From JACKNG01 sp040904625 (GTDB taxonomy: Bacteria > Pseudomonadota > Gammaproteobacteria > Ga0077536), in NCBI GenBank assembly GCA_040904625.1, contig JBBDTC010000351.1:1-14159 (forward strand): 14,159 nucleotides of DNA, written 5' to 3'. Positions 6,093 to 13,040 of this stretch are shown here, piece by piece. A model generated the notes under the pieces. That model was not told the origin of the DNA, searched no databases, and saw nothing but the letters and a program-made list of their open reading frames with translations. The number at the start of each line of letters is the position of its first letter. Positions within the stretch are counted from its first letter, which is position 1. The position numbers and the translations under genes were made by a program.

Positions 6093-7628
6093 TCATTCTG
6101 GCACGAGCCCTGGCGCCAATGGCAGCTCGAGCCAGAAGGCACAGCCGCGGCCGCGCTCGCCTTCGGCGCCAATGGCTCCGCCCATCGCTTCGGCGAGCTG
6201 TTTGCTGAGCGCGAGGCCCAGGCCGAGCCCTTCGCAGGCGATACGTTCTGCGTCGAGGCGCTGAAACGGCACGAACAGCTGTTCGATCTGCGCCTGATCG
6301 AGGCCGAGTCCCGTGTCCTGCACAGTAAGCCGAACGCGTCCATCGGCGACCTTGTCGAAAACGATATCAACCTGCCCGCCCTGCACGTTGTACTTGATGG
6401 CGTTGCTGAGGAGATTGAGGAGAATCTGCCGCACCCGAGTGCGATCGGCGTAAACCAGCGGCCGACAGCCGGGGCGCCAAGTATAACTGTTCAGAGAAAT
6501 CGCACGAAGCTGCGCCTGGGTCTGGACCATCGACACACACTCGGCGATGACGTCGCCCAGGGCGACTGCTTCGTAGCTGATACGCAACTTGCCCATCTCG
6601 ATGCGCGTGAGATCGAGCATCTCGTCGACGATGGCGAGCAGATGACGCCCGGCGCCTATGATCTCTTCGACACTGTCACGCTGTGCACCATCGAGCGGAC
6701 GCGTTGTATCGAATTGCAACAATTGGGCGAAGCCGAGCACCGCATTGAGTGGCGTGCGCAGTTCGTGACTCATCTTGGAGAGGAACTCGGACTTGGTCCG
6801 GTTGGCGGTTTCGGCTTCTTCCTTCAGACGCTTGAGCTCGGTCAGGCGACGGCGGTCGGTGACGTCGGAAGTGAGCCCGGCGATCAGCACCACACCAGCC
6901 CGCGCGGTGGATACGCGATGCGCCTTCTCCAGCACCCAACGCACCGCGCCGTCGGGGCGCACGATGCGATATTCCTCGGCATAACCCACGCCTTGAGCAA
7001 GCGCTTCGAAATGGCCCCTCATGCGTCCGCGATCGTCGCTGTGGACCCATTCGAGCCAGGCTTCCGGCGAACCGCCGATATCGTCTCCCCCGCGACCGTA
7101 AATCGCCTCGAAACCGGGGCTGACATACATCGAACGGGGATTTCCGACCTCGATCAGCCAGAACATATCGTCGATCGTGTCGGTGATCTGACGTAAACGC
7201 TCTTCGCTTTCCCGCAAAGCTATTTCGGCGCTCAGTGGCTCGGTCAACGGCTCGATGGCGATGACCACGGCCGGCAACGCACCGTGCCCGCGCCGTGCGC
7301 GGCAGTGCGCGGAATGAATGTTGGTCGGGTCTGCTGCGGCAGCGATGTCGACCATGGCATCCTGCCCGGCCAGTGCCCGACGCACGGCGGCCTCCATCCG
7401 GACCGCATCGGTGGCACTGAGGAACCGTGCGAAAACCTGCCCGACAGCGGCGTCGACGGTGCAACACGCCCATTCGGCGAATGCCTGGTTGGCACTCAGG
7501 ACGCGCAGATTGGCGTCGACCAGAAGCAGCGCAACGGGTGCGGCATCGAACGCCGCGGCTGCCAATGCCTCCTGCATTGCGGCATGGACGCCGGCTCGCT
7601 TGGTTTCCATACTCGATTGCTCTGCCAT
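6093..7628 (-). CDS. soluble PAS-PAS sensor histidine kinase
   Basis: A 511-residue cytosolic kinase with no transmembrane segment. PAS 1 covers about 22-128 (DAAPVALLLVDANLRVLSAN at 28-47) and PAS 2 about 140-262, ending in the typical GLTSDVTDRRR stretch. The HisKA domain carries the H-box FLSKMSHELRTPLN (282-295; phospho-acceptor His288). The HATPase_c domain shows the N-box LLNLLSNAIKYN (403-414), DTGLGL (438-443) and GLGLGLALSKQLAE (467-480). It autophosphorylates His288 in response to an internal signal, perhaps a redox or small-molecule cue bound by a PAS domain; PAS 1 contains Cys55-Cys56, but a role for them is speculation. Start ATG 7628 has GGAG (7637-7640) 8 nt upstream. The adjacent ANTAR regulator (34 bp downstream) and the divergent CheY-like receiver (7828) are the candidate phosphate acceptors. 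Confidence 0.93.
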   Translation of the reverse strand: MAEQSSMETKRAGVHAAMQEALAAAAFDAAPVALLLVDANLRVLSANQAFAEWACCTVDAAVGQVFARFLSATDAVRMEAAVRRALAGQDAMVDIAAAADPTNIHSAHCRARRGHGALPAVVIAIEPLTEPLSAEIALRESEERLRQITDTIDDMFWLIEVGNPRSMYVSPGFEAIYGRGGDDIGGSPEAWLEWVHSDDRGRMRGHFEALAQGVGYAEEYRIVRPDGAVRWVLEKAHRVSTARAGVVLIAGLTSDVTDRRRLTELKRLKEEAETANRTKSEFLSKMSHELRTPLNAVLGFAQLLQFDTTRPLDGAQRDSVEEIIGAGRHLLAIVDEMLDLTRIEMGKLRISYEAVALGDVIAECVSMVQTQAQLRAISLNSYTWRPGCRPLVYADRTRVRQILLNLLSNAIKYNVQGGQVDIVFDKVADGRVRLTVQDTGLGLDQAQIEQLFVPFQRLDAERIACEGLGLGLALSKQLAEAMGGAIGAEGERGRGCAFWLELPLAPGLVPE

Positions 7629-7652
7629 CCGCTGCGCTCCACGTTCGTACCC

Positions 7653-7673
7653 TCACCGCCGGTACTCTCGCAT
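7653..7673 (-). other. possible six-codon upstream ORF ahead of kinase gene
   Basis: On the minus strand an ATG at 7673 follows a G-rich Shine-Dalgarno-like stretch (AGGGG, 7 nt spacing) and reads M-R-E-Y-R-R then TGA at 7653-7655, in frame with, and 24 nt before, the kinase start at 7628. It may be a leader peptide or chance; no coding evidence exists for something this short. Confidence 0.2.
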
Positions 7674-7723
7674 GTATCATCCCCTTTCAACGCCATGAAC
7701 GGCAATCGGGGAGCACGCCGCGG

Positions 7724-7733
7724 CCGGCGCCGG
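7724..7733. promoter_or_regulatory. perfect 10-bp palindrome in divergent control region
   Basis: CCGGCGCCGG is a perfect palindrome midway in the 199-bp non-coding interval (7629-7827) between the kinase and the CheY-like gene. The same interval holds a direct repeat GCCGGTACT (7658-7666 and 7750-7758). These could be protein-binding sites, but GC-rich palindromes arise readily by chance. No convincing sigma-70 promoter was found in the interval. Confidence 0.25.
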
Positions 7734-7827
7734 GCCGGGTCGGCTGAGTGCCGGTACTACGCAGCGCGCCGGGCGCAGCAGCGGAAACTTTTGGCGCCAG
7801 TCGGCCCAACTGACCGGGAAAGACACT

Positions 7828-8205
7828 ATGCACGTGCTCTACATCGAGGATAACGACGGCAATGCGCGGCTGCTCGAAAAGTTCTTCTCCATCAATCCGG
7901 CCTGGCGGCTCACACTTGCGGCAACGGCCGAAGACGGACTGGTATTGGCACAGCATGCTGCGCCCCATCTGATTCTCATGGACATCAACCTGCCGGGGCA
8001 ATCCGGTATAGAAGCGCTGCACGAACTGCGTGCCAGTCCGCTGACGGCGGCGATCCCGGTGCTCGCCATCTCGGCCGACGCCCGCCCCGAGTACATCGCG
8101 CGCGTACTGGAGGAAGGCTTCGATGCTTATATCACCAAACCGCTGGACTTGCGTGCACTCGAGCAGACCCTGGTGCAATACGCCCCCTGTGCCGGCGAGC
8201 CATGA
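7828..8205 (+). CDS. stand-alone CheY-like receiver protein
   Basis: A 125-residue single receiver domain with no output domain. Motifs are IEDND (6-10; acidic Glu7, Asp8), phospho-acceptor Asp52 in LMDINLPG, Ser82 in AISAD (the usual Thr/Ser position) and Lys104 in YITKPLD. This pattern is like the DivK and Spo0F-like phosphotransfer receivers and the C-terminal receivers of hybrid kinases. The start has a modest GGGAAAG Shine-Dalgarno (7816-7822) ending 5 nt before ATG 7828. It diverges from the PAS-PAS kinase, suggesting that it is a second acceptor or a phosphate sink for that kinase; this is inference from position. It converges with the HAD gene, leaving 25 bp. Confidence 0.9.
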   Translation: MHVLYIEDNDGNARLLEKFFSINPAWRLTLAATAEDGLVLAQHAAPHLILMDINLPGQSGIEALHELRASPLTAAIPVLAISADARPEYIARVLEEGFDAYITKPLDLRALEQTLVQYAPCAGEP

Positions 8206-8230
8206 TGAGCGCTGGCGCTGCGGCGGGCGA

Positions 8231-8884
8231 TTATTCAGAAACGCATAAATCGATTCCCAAGGCCGCGCCGAGGTCGGCGATTGCCTGGGTCTCGGACAAG
8301 ACCTTGATGGTGGTCATGCCGAGTTCACGGGCGGGCTTCAGGTTGATGCCGAGATCGTCCAGGTACACCACCGCCGCCGGCGCCACCGCCATGCGCTCGC
8401 ATGCCAGGCGATAGATTCGCGGATCGGGTTTGCGCAGTCCTTCCTTACTCGATTCGATGACCTGGTCGAACAAGGCCATCACCGCTGCCACGGCCTCCGC
8501 GCGGGCCGACGAATCGGCCATGCCGGGACCGTGCCCTGATTTGACGTTGTTGGTCAGGCAAACGACCTGGTAATCCTGTTTGACGCGTTTCAACACCTCC
8601 ACCATGCGCGGCCGGACATCGCCCCCGAGCAGCGGCAGCACCTCGCACCCACGCAGCGGATGTCCGGCCGCCGTGGTCTCGGCCAGGAAAGCCTGGTCGA
8701 ACTCGCTTTCGGAGATCCGGCTGGATTCGAAACGAGCCCAGGCATTATCCTCGTGATTGACTGTGTTGACCCCGCGAATGAAGTCCCGCGGCAAGCCGTG
8801 GGCGGCTTCGTAGCGGTTGAACGCCTCGAACGGCGATGTGGTCAAAACCCCGCCGAAATCCCAAAGTACGGCTCGATAGCTCAT
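8231..8884 (-). CDS. HAD-superfamily (subfamily IA) phosphatase-like hydrolase
   Basis: A 217-residue HAD protein resembling the N-terminal phosphatase domains of soluble epoxide hydrolase and ACAD10 (my recall: TIGR02247). Numbered from ATG 8884, motif I is WDFGGVLT (8-15; nucleophile Asp9), motif II LTNN (110-113; Thr111), motif III RKPDPRIY (151-158; Lys152) and motif IV VYLDDLGIN (173-181; Asp176, Asp177). The usual second aspartate of the DxD motif is Gly11, a variation also seen in ACAD10- and YihX-like proteins, so activity is possible but unproven. AGGA (8890-8893) 5 nt upstream favours ATG 8884; an alternative in-frame ATG at 8896 adds four residues. The gene is divergent from the AAA+ ATPase. 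Substrate unknown. Confidence 0.87.
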   Translation of the reverse strand: MSYRAVLWDFGGVLTTSPFEAFNRYEAAHGLPRDFIRGVNTVNHEDNAWARFESSRISESEFDQAFLAETTAAGHPLRGCEVLPLLGGDVRPRMVEVLKRVKQDYQVVCLTNNVKSGHGPGMADSSARAEAVAAVMALFDQVIESSKEGLRKPDPRIYRLACERMAVAPAAVVYLDDLGINLKPARELGMTTIKVLSETQAIADLGAALGIDLCVSE

Positions 8885-9067
8885 CGGCTTCCTCATGACT
8901 GCCTGTCGAAGCGGGGCATTCTCGCAGATTATGTGCTGCGGCCGCCGTCAATCGCCCAGGCGGCCAGCGGTTATGATGCGCTTTCGCTTGCGATGCTGCG
9001 CAGTGGACAGGGCTCCTGCCTGCTGCGGGCAGCGCACAGATATTTCGAGGTCAGCAACTTGACAGAC

Positions 9068-9073
9068 AAAGGA
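9068..9073 (+). promoter_or_regulatory. ribosome binding site before a TTG start
   Basis: AAAGGA ends 9 nt before TTG 9083 and is the best Shine-Dalgarno near the N-terminus of the AAA+ ATPase. A second TTG at 9059 follows GAGG (9047-9050) by 8 nt. No in-frame ATG after 8993 lies close to the conserved domain. Confidence 0.5.
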
Positions 9074-9082
9074 TCCGCCGAC

Positions 9083-10027
9083 TTGAACGCAGCACCGCAA
9101 TCTCGAGCCCGCAGCGCCATCACCGCCATTCAGAAGGGCTTTGCCGACTCGGGCTATATCGCGAGCGACGCCATCGCGACGGTGGTCTACCTCGCCCAGG
9201 CCCTGAGCAAACCCGTGTTGGTCGAAGGGCCGCCCGGGGTCGGCAAAACGGAGCTCGCCAAGGCGTGCGCAACATTATTCGACAAACCGCTCATCAGACT
9301 GCAGTGCTACGAGGGTCTGGACGAAGCCCGGGCGCTCTACGAATGGAAGTACGGCAAACAATTGCTCTACACCCAGGTACTGAAAGAGAAGCTCGGTGAC
9401 CTCATGGCGGGCGCGCACGGTCTCAAGGAGTCCATCGCCCGCCTGCACGAGTTCGACGATACCTTCTTCAACGAGGAATTCCTCGAGCCGCGGCCGCTGC
9501 TCAAAGCGCTATGGGCGGAACACGGCGCGGTGCTGTTGATCGATGAAATCGACAAATCCGACCAGGAATTCGAAGCGTTTCTACTCGAACTGTTGAGCGA
9601 CTATCAGATCTCCATTCCCGAGATCGGCACCGTGCGGGCCAAACATCCACCGCTGGTCGTTCTCACCTCCAACAACACACGCGAGATCGGCGATGCCCTC
9701 AAACGACGCTGTCTGCATCTGTACATTCCGTTCCCCGACAGCCCGCTCGAACAGCGCATCATCGAATCCCGCGTGCCGGAGCTCGAAGCCCACCTGCGCA
9801 CCCAGCTGGTCGCCTTCGTGCAAGGACTGCGGGCGCTGGATTTGAAGAAAGTGCCGGCCGTCAGCGAGACCATCGACTGGGCGCGGACCCTGCTCCTGCT
9901 GCATGCGCAGGAACTCGACGCGCAGTTGGTGCGATCGACGCTGAACGTCCTGCTCAAGTTCCAGGACGACATCGAGAATGTCGATGCCGAGATACCCGCG
10001 CTCACCCGCGCCGCCGCCAAACGCTGA
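9083..10027 (+). CDS. MoxR/CoxD-type AAA+ ATPase
   Basis: A 314-residue AAA+ ATPase of the MoxR branch, with helices SAITAIQKGFADSGYIASDA (11-30) leading to Walker A GPPGVGKT (49-56), Walker B LLIDEID (151-157), sensor 1 TSNN (195-198) and the arginine-finger region KRRC (207-210). MoxR ATPases usually act with a VWA-domain partner as chaperones that assemble or activate metalloenzymes; CoxD, for instance, helps mature the CO dehydrogenase active site. A CoxE-like VWA gene lies 9 bp downstream, so the pair is almost certainly co-expressed. The frame is open upstream to 8660, but that part overlaps the HAD gene antisense. Start candidates are TTG 9083 (AAAGGA), TTG 9059 (GAGG) and ATG 8993 (no Shine-Dalgarno); I chose 9083. 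The client enzyme is not visible in this window. Confidence 0.9.
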   Translation: MNAAPQSRARSAITAIQKGFADSGYIASDAIATVVYLAQALSKPVLVEGPPGVGKTELAKACATLFDKPLIRLQCYEGLDEARALYEWKYGKQLLYTQVLKEKLGDLMAGAHGLKESIARLHEFDDTFFNEEFLEPRPLLKALWAEHGAVLLIDEIDKSDQEFEAFLLELLSDYQISIPEIGTVRAKHPPLVVLTSNNTREIGDALKRRCLHLYIPFPDSPLEQRIIESRVPELEAHLRTQLVAFVQGLRALDLKKVPAVSETIDWARTLLLLHAQELDAQLVRSTLNVLLKFQDDIENVDAEIPALTRAAAKR

Positions 10028-10036
10028 TTTGCCCCC

Positions 10037-11431
10037 GTGACCCAGGCCCTGGCCAATTTCATCAAAGCGCTGCGCGCGGCCGATGTGCGGGTCTCGACGG
10101 CGGAAAGCATCGACGCCGCCGCGGCGGTCGATCGCGTCGGTTTCGACGAACGCGGCCTGCTCAAACTCGCCCTTGGCCAGGTCCTGGCCAAGAACGTCGA
10201 TGACAAGGCGCGCTTCGATGCCTGCTTCGAGGCATACTTCAGCAGCGCGCAAACGCCTGCACCGCCCGCAGCGTCCACCGACAACGATGCCGGCGCAGCG
10301 GCAGATCCCGCGGCCGAAGCGGACGCCGCCGATGGCGGCGCAGCAGCCGCTGGTGCCGGTGGCAATGGGGGCAGCGGCGAGGCGCTGGAGTCGCTGCTCG
10401 AATCAACCGATGGCAGCGCGCTGCAGCAGCGCATCGCCATGGCTGCGCGCAATGTGCAACTGCAGAACATTCGCCTGTTCACCCAGCGCGGCATGTACAT
10501 ACGACGCATTCTCGAACAACTCGACATCGATGCGCTGGATGACACTTTGATCGCGCTCTCTCGGGCTGATGAAGACGATCCGCGGGCGCTGCGACTGCGT
10601 GAACGCAAGGCACAGCTGATCGAGACGATCGCCGAGCAGGTCGATCGGGAATTGTTGCTCTACGCGGCCAATGCCGGCCAGCGCCTGCGCGAAGAAGTGC
10701 TGCAGCGCACGCCGCTCGCGCGCATCGAGATGCGCGACTTCAAGACCATGCACGAACTGGTACGCCGACTCGCCAAACGCCTGATCGCACTGCATGCCCG
10801 GCGGCGGCACGTCGCCCGCCGCGGACGTCTCGATGTGCGCCACACGATTCGACGCAACATCGAATACGACGGTCTGATGTTCGATACGGTATGGAAGCGG
10901 GTGCGCGTCGACCGCCCCAAGGTCGTCGCGGTTTGCGATGTGTCGGGTTCGGTCGCGCAGGTTGCGCGCTTTCTCCTGTTGTTCCTCTACAGCGTCAGCG
11001 AGGTCATTCCCAAGGTGCGCTCTTTCGCCTTCTCGAATTACCTCGGTGAAGTCACCGAACTGTTCGAGACGCGGCCGGTCGAGGATGCCATTGCGGCGAC
11101 CCTGCACGACTGGGGGATGGGCGCGACCGATTACGGCGGTGCGCTGGCTGAACTCGAACGGCTTGCCGGCGAGGACATCGACCACCGCACCACAGTGCTC
11201 ATACTCGGCGATGCCCGGTCCAATTACAGCGATCCCGGCGACCGCGCCCTGCGCCGCATCCATGCCCGCGCGCGCCGCGTGCTGTGGCTGAACCCCGAGC
11301 CCCGCGCGCTGTGGGACAGCGGCGATTCGGAGATGCGCAAACTCGGCACCTGCTGCGATCGCGTCGAGCCCTGCCGCTCCATCGTCCACCTCGAACGCAT
11401 CATCAGCGAGATCGCGCGCACCGCTGTGTGA
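10037..11431 (+). CDS. CoxE-like VWA-domain protein
   Basis: A 464-residue protein starting at GTG 10037 with no good Shine-Dalgarno; translation is probably coupled to the ATPase ending 9 bp before. The N-terminal 70 residues form an alpha-helical domain typical of CoxE-like proteins. Residues 72-114 are a low-complexity Ala/Gly/Asp linker. A charged helical region (140-275) precedes the VWA domain (295-462) with a complete MIDAS: DVSGSV (Asp301, Ser303, Ser305), Thr364 in GATDYGGAL and Asp392 in LGDARSN. Cysteines are clustered near the C-terminus (CCDRVEPC, 439-446). CoxE-family proteins partner MoxR/CoxD ATPases in metalloenzyme maturation. It ends 3 bp short of the convergent dehydrogenase gene. 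No CO dehydrogenase genes are present here, so the target is unknown. Confidence 0.9.
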   Translation: MTQALANFIKALRAADVRVSTAESIDAAAAVDRVGFDERGLLKLALGQVLAKNVDDKARFDACFEAYFSSAQTPAPPAASTDNDAGAAADPAAEADAADGGAAAAGAGGNGGSGEALESLLESTDGSALQQRIAMAARNVQLQNIRLFTQRGMYIRRILEQLDIDALDDTLIALSRADEDDPRALRLRERKAQLIETIAEQVDRELLLYAANAGQRLREEVLQRTPLARIEMRDFKTMHELVRRLAKRLIALHARRRHVARRGRLDVRHTIRRNIEYDGLMFDTVWKRVRVDRPKVVAVCDVSGSVAQVARFLLLFLYSVSEVIPKVRSFAFSNYLGEVTELFETRPVEDAIAATLHDWGMGATDYGGALAELERLAGEDIDHRTTVLILGDARSNYSDPGDRALRRIHARARRVLWLNPEPRALWDSGDSEMRKLGTCCDRVEPCRSIVHLERIISEIARTAV

Positions 11432-11434
11432 GCC

Positions 11435-12217
11435 CTATTTCGCCGTCCAGCCGCCATCCATGGACAGTGTGGTGCCGGTGATCTGCGCCGCTTCGGGCCG
11501 GCACAGATAGAGCGCGAGCGCCGCGATCTGGGCGACGGTGACGAACTCCCGGGTCGGCTGCGCGGCCAGCAGGACGTCGCGTTTGACTTCCTCCTCGGTG
11601 ATGCCGCGTGCCTTGGCGGTATCCGGAATCTGACGCTCGACCAACGGCGTGAGCACGTAGCCGGGGCAGATTGCGTTACAGGTGACGCCGAACTCGGCGA
11701 GTTCGAGCGCCAGTGTCTTGGTCAGGCCGGCCATGCCGTGCTTGGCGGCGACGTAGGCGGACTTGAACGGCGAGGCCACCAGCGCGTGCGCCGAACCCAT
11801 CATGACGATGCGGCCGGCCCCGGCCCGCTTCAACCATGGAATGGCAGCGGCGCTGGCATGGAAAGCCGAGGACAGATTGATGGCGATGATGTCGTTCCAC
11901 TTGTCGACCGGGAATTCCTCGACCGGGGCAACGTGCTGAATGCCGGCATTGCAGACCAGGATATCGAGACCGCCGTGGTCGTCCGCGACGGTCTCGACCA
12001 GCCCGCGTATGGCCGCGGCATCGCGCATATCCGCATCGCCGAACGATACCCTGCCGCTGCCGAGGCCATCGAGACGGGTGAGCAGGCGCTCGATTTCCGC
12101 AGCGTCGGCGATGCCGTTGATGACGACGTTGGCATTCGCTGCGGCAAGTTCTTCTGCGATACCGAATCCGATGCCACTGGTCGAGCCGGTGACGAGCGCC
12201 GTGCGCTGACTCAACAT
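11435..12217 (-). CDS. 3-hydroxybutyrate dehydrogenase (SDR family)
   Basis: A 260-residue short-chain dehydrogenase of expected length. Motifs are the Rossmann glycine signature VTGSTSGIG (9-17), NAG (90-92), Asn114, catalytic Ser142, Tyr155 and Lys159 (YVAAK). Family-specific stretches match 3-hydroxybutyrate dehydrogenases: AGIQHVAPVEEFP (91-103), SAHALVASPFKSAYVAAKHG (142-161), CPGYVLTPLVERQI (184-197) and the C-terminal DGGWTAK. The enzyme interconverts D-3-hydroxybutyrate and acetoacetate with NAD(H), a step of polyhydroxybutyrate or ketone-body use. ATG 12217 has AGGAG (12227-12231) 9 nt upstream; the extension to 12370 has no Shine-Dalgarno support and would span the divergent control region. 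It diverges from napG; no polyhydroxybutyrate gene is visible nearby. Confidence 0.92.
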   Translation of the reverse strand: MLSQRTALVTGSTSGIGFGIAEELAAANANVVINGIADAAEIERLLTRLDGLGSGRVSFGDADMRDAAAIRGLVETVADDHGGLDILVCNAGIQHVAPVEEFPVDKWNDIIAINLSSAFHASAAAIPWLKRAGAGRIVMMGSAHALVASPFKSAYVAAKHGMAGLTKTLALELAEFGVTCNAICPGYVLTPLVERQIPDTAKARGITEEEVKRDVLLAAQPTREFVTVAQIAALALYLCRPEAAQITGTTLSMDGGWTAK

Positions 12218-12250
12218 GTTCCTGTTCTCCTGTACTACGTGTTCGGATGG

Positions 12251-12287
12251 CTCAGGTTGCCGGCCGGCGCGGGCCCGGCACCCTGAG
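12251..12287. promoter_or_regulatory. imperfect inverted repeat in hbdh/napG divergent region
   Basis: CTCAGG-T-TGCCGG (12251-12263) pairs with CCGGCA-C-CCTGAG (12275-12287): 12 base pairs around a single mismatch, with an 11-nt GC-rich loop. It begins 34 bp upstream of the dehydrogenase start and ends 84 bp before napG. No T-run follows in either direction, so it is not a typical intrinsic terminator. It fits an operator for a dimeric regulator or a 5-prime leader hairpin; the regulator is unknown. Confidence 0.5.
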
Positions 12288-12371
12288 TCGTGAGCGTCCC
12301 AGCATAGCCCACGTCGGCGCCGCGATGGCTGCATGCCCTGCGGCCAGCCGTGTGCTAGCGTATAGCGCACT

Positions 12372-13040
12372 ATGAACGAGAAACGCCGTCTCCCCGCCCC
12401 TGACGCCGAGCGCCGCCGGTTTCTTGCCCGCGGCGTGCAGGCGGCGGGTGCCGTGAGTCTGGTCGGTATGCTGCTGGCGAGCTACGGTGAGCAGGCGCGC
12501 TCGCGCCCGACCGCCGCCCTGCGGCCGCCCGGAGCGCTGCCCGAAGACGAATTCCTCGGCGCTTGTGTGCGCTGTGGCCTGTGCGTACGCGACTGCCCGT
12601 TCGATACCCTGCGTCTGGCCAGCTTCGGTGAACCTCTGGCCACCGGCACGCCCTATTTCATCGCCCGCCAGATCCCCTGCGAGATGTGCGAGGACATCCC
12701 TTGCGTGGCGGCCTGTCCGACGACGGCCCTGAGCAAGGATTTGACCGACATCCGCGATGCCGACATGGAGGTTGCCGTGGTCACCGGCACGGACACCTGC
12801 TACAGCATCACCGGCATGGGACGCTGCATGGCCTGCTATAACGCCTGCCCGGTCAAGGACGACGCGATCACCATGGAACTCAAGCAAGAACAGGGACGGG
12901 TCTATTTCGTGCCGACCGTGCATCGCGAACACTGTACCGGCTGCGGCATGTGCGAAGCCGACTGCATCTATCCCGAGGCCGCTATCAAAGTACTGCCGCG
13001 CGCGCTCGTACGCCATGACGTCGGACCCGAGCTCGGCTGA
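12372..13040 (+). CDS. napG: ferredoxin-type quinol dehydrogenase NapG
   Basis: A 222-residue iron-sulfur protein with a twin-arginine signal (RRRFLARG at 14-21 followed by a hydrophobic stretch 22-38), so it is expected to be exported folded to the periplasm. Four 4Fe-4S sets are visible: Cys65/68/71/75, Cys103/106/111/115, Cys143/152/155/159 and Cys188/191/194/198, as in the MauM/NapG family. With NapH it takes electrons from menaquinol and passes them to a periplasmic reductase, classically NapAB. The start lacks an obvious Shine-Dalgarno. It overlaps napH by 26 bp, indicating coupled translation. No napA, napB, napC or napF lies in the window, so the terminal acceptor (nitrate reductase or another) is unknown; a MauM-type role is an alternative. 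Confidence 0.9.
   Translation: MNEKRRLPAPDAERRRFLARGVQAAGAVSLVGMLLASYGEQARSRPTAALRPPGALPEDEFLGACVRCGLCVRDCPFDTLRLASFGEPLATGTPYFIARQIPCEMCEDIPCVAACPTTALSKDLTDIRDADMEVAVVTGTDTCYSITGMGRCMACYNACPVKDDAITMELKQEQGRVYFVPTVHREHCTGCGMCEADCIYPEAAIKVLPRALVRHDVGPELG

Noticed and set aside
6057..7196. 379-codon plus-strand frame over the histidine kinase
   Set aside because: It is antisense to the kinase, whose H, N and G boxes are intact; the translated sequence shows no family features.
8919..8956. TTGACG with a nearby TAAT-like box on the minus strand as a promoter of the HAD gene
   Set aside because: The spacer is about 14 bp, too short for a sigma-70 promoter, and the boxes are weak.
8972..8977. TATGAT as a -10 box for the AAA+ ATPase
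   Set aside because: No acceptable -35 hexamer lies 16-18 bp upstream, so it was not called.
8660..9082. Upstream extension of the AAA+ ATPase frame over the HAD gene
   Set aside because: The extra residues read antisense through the HAD gene and have no homology-like features; the conserved domain begins after 9083.
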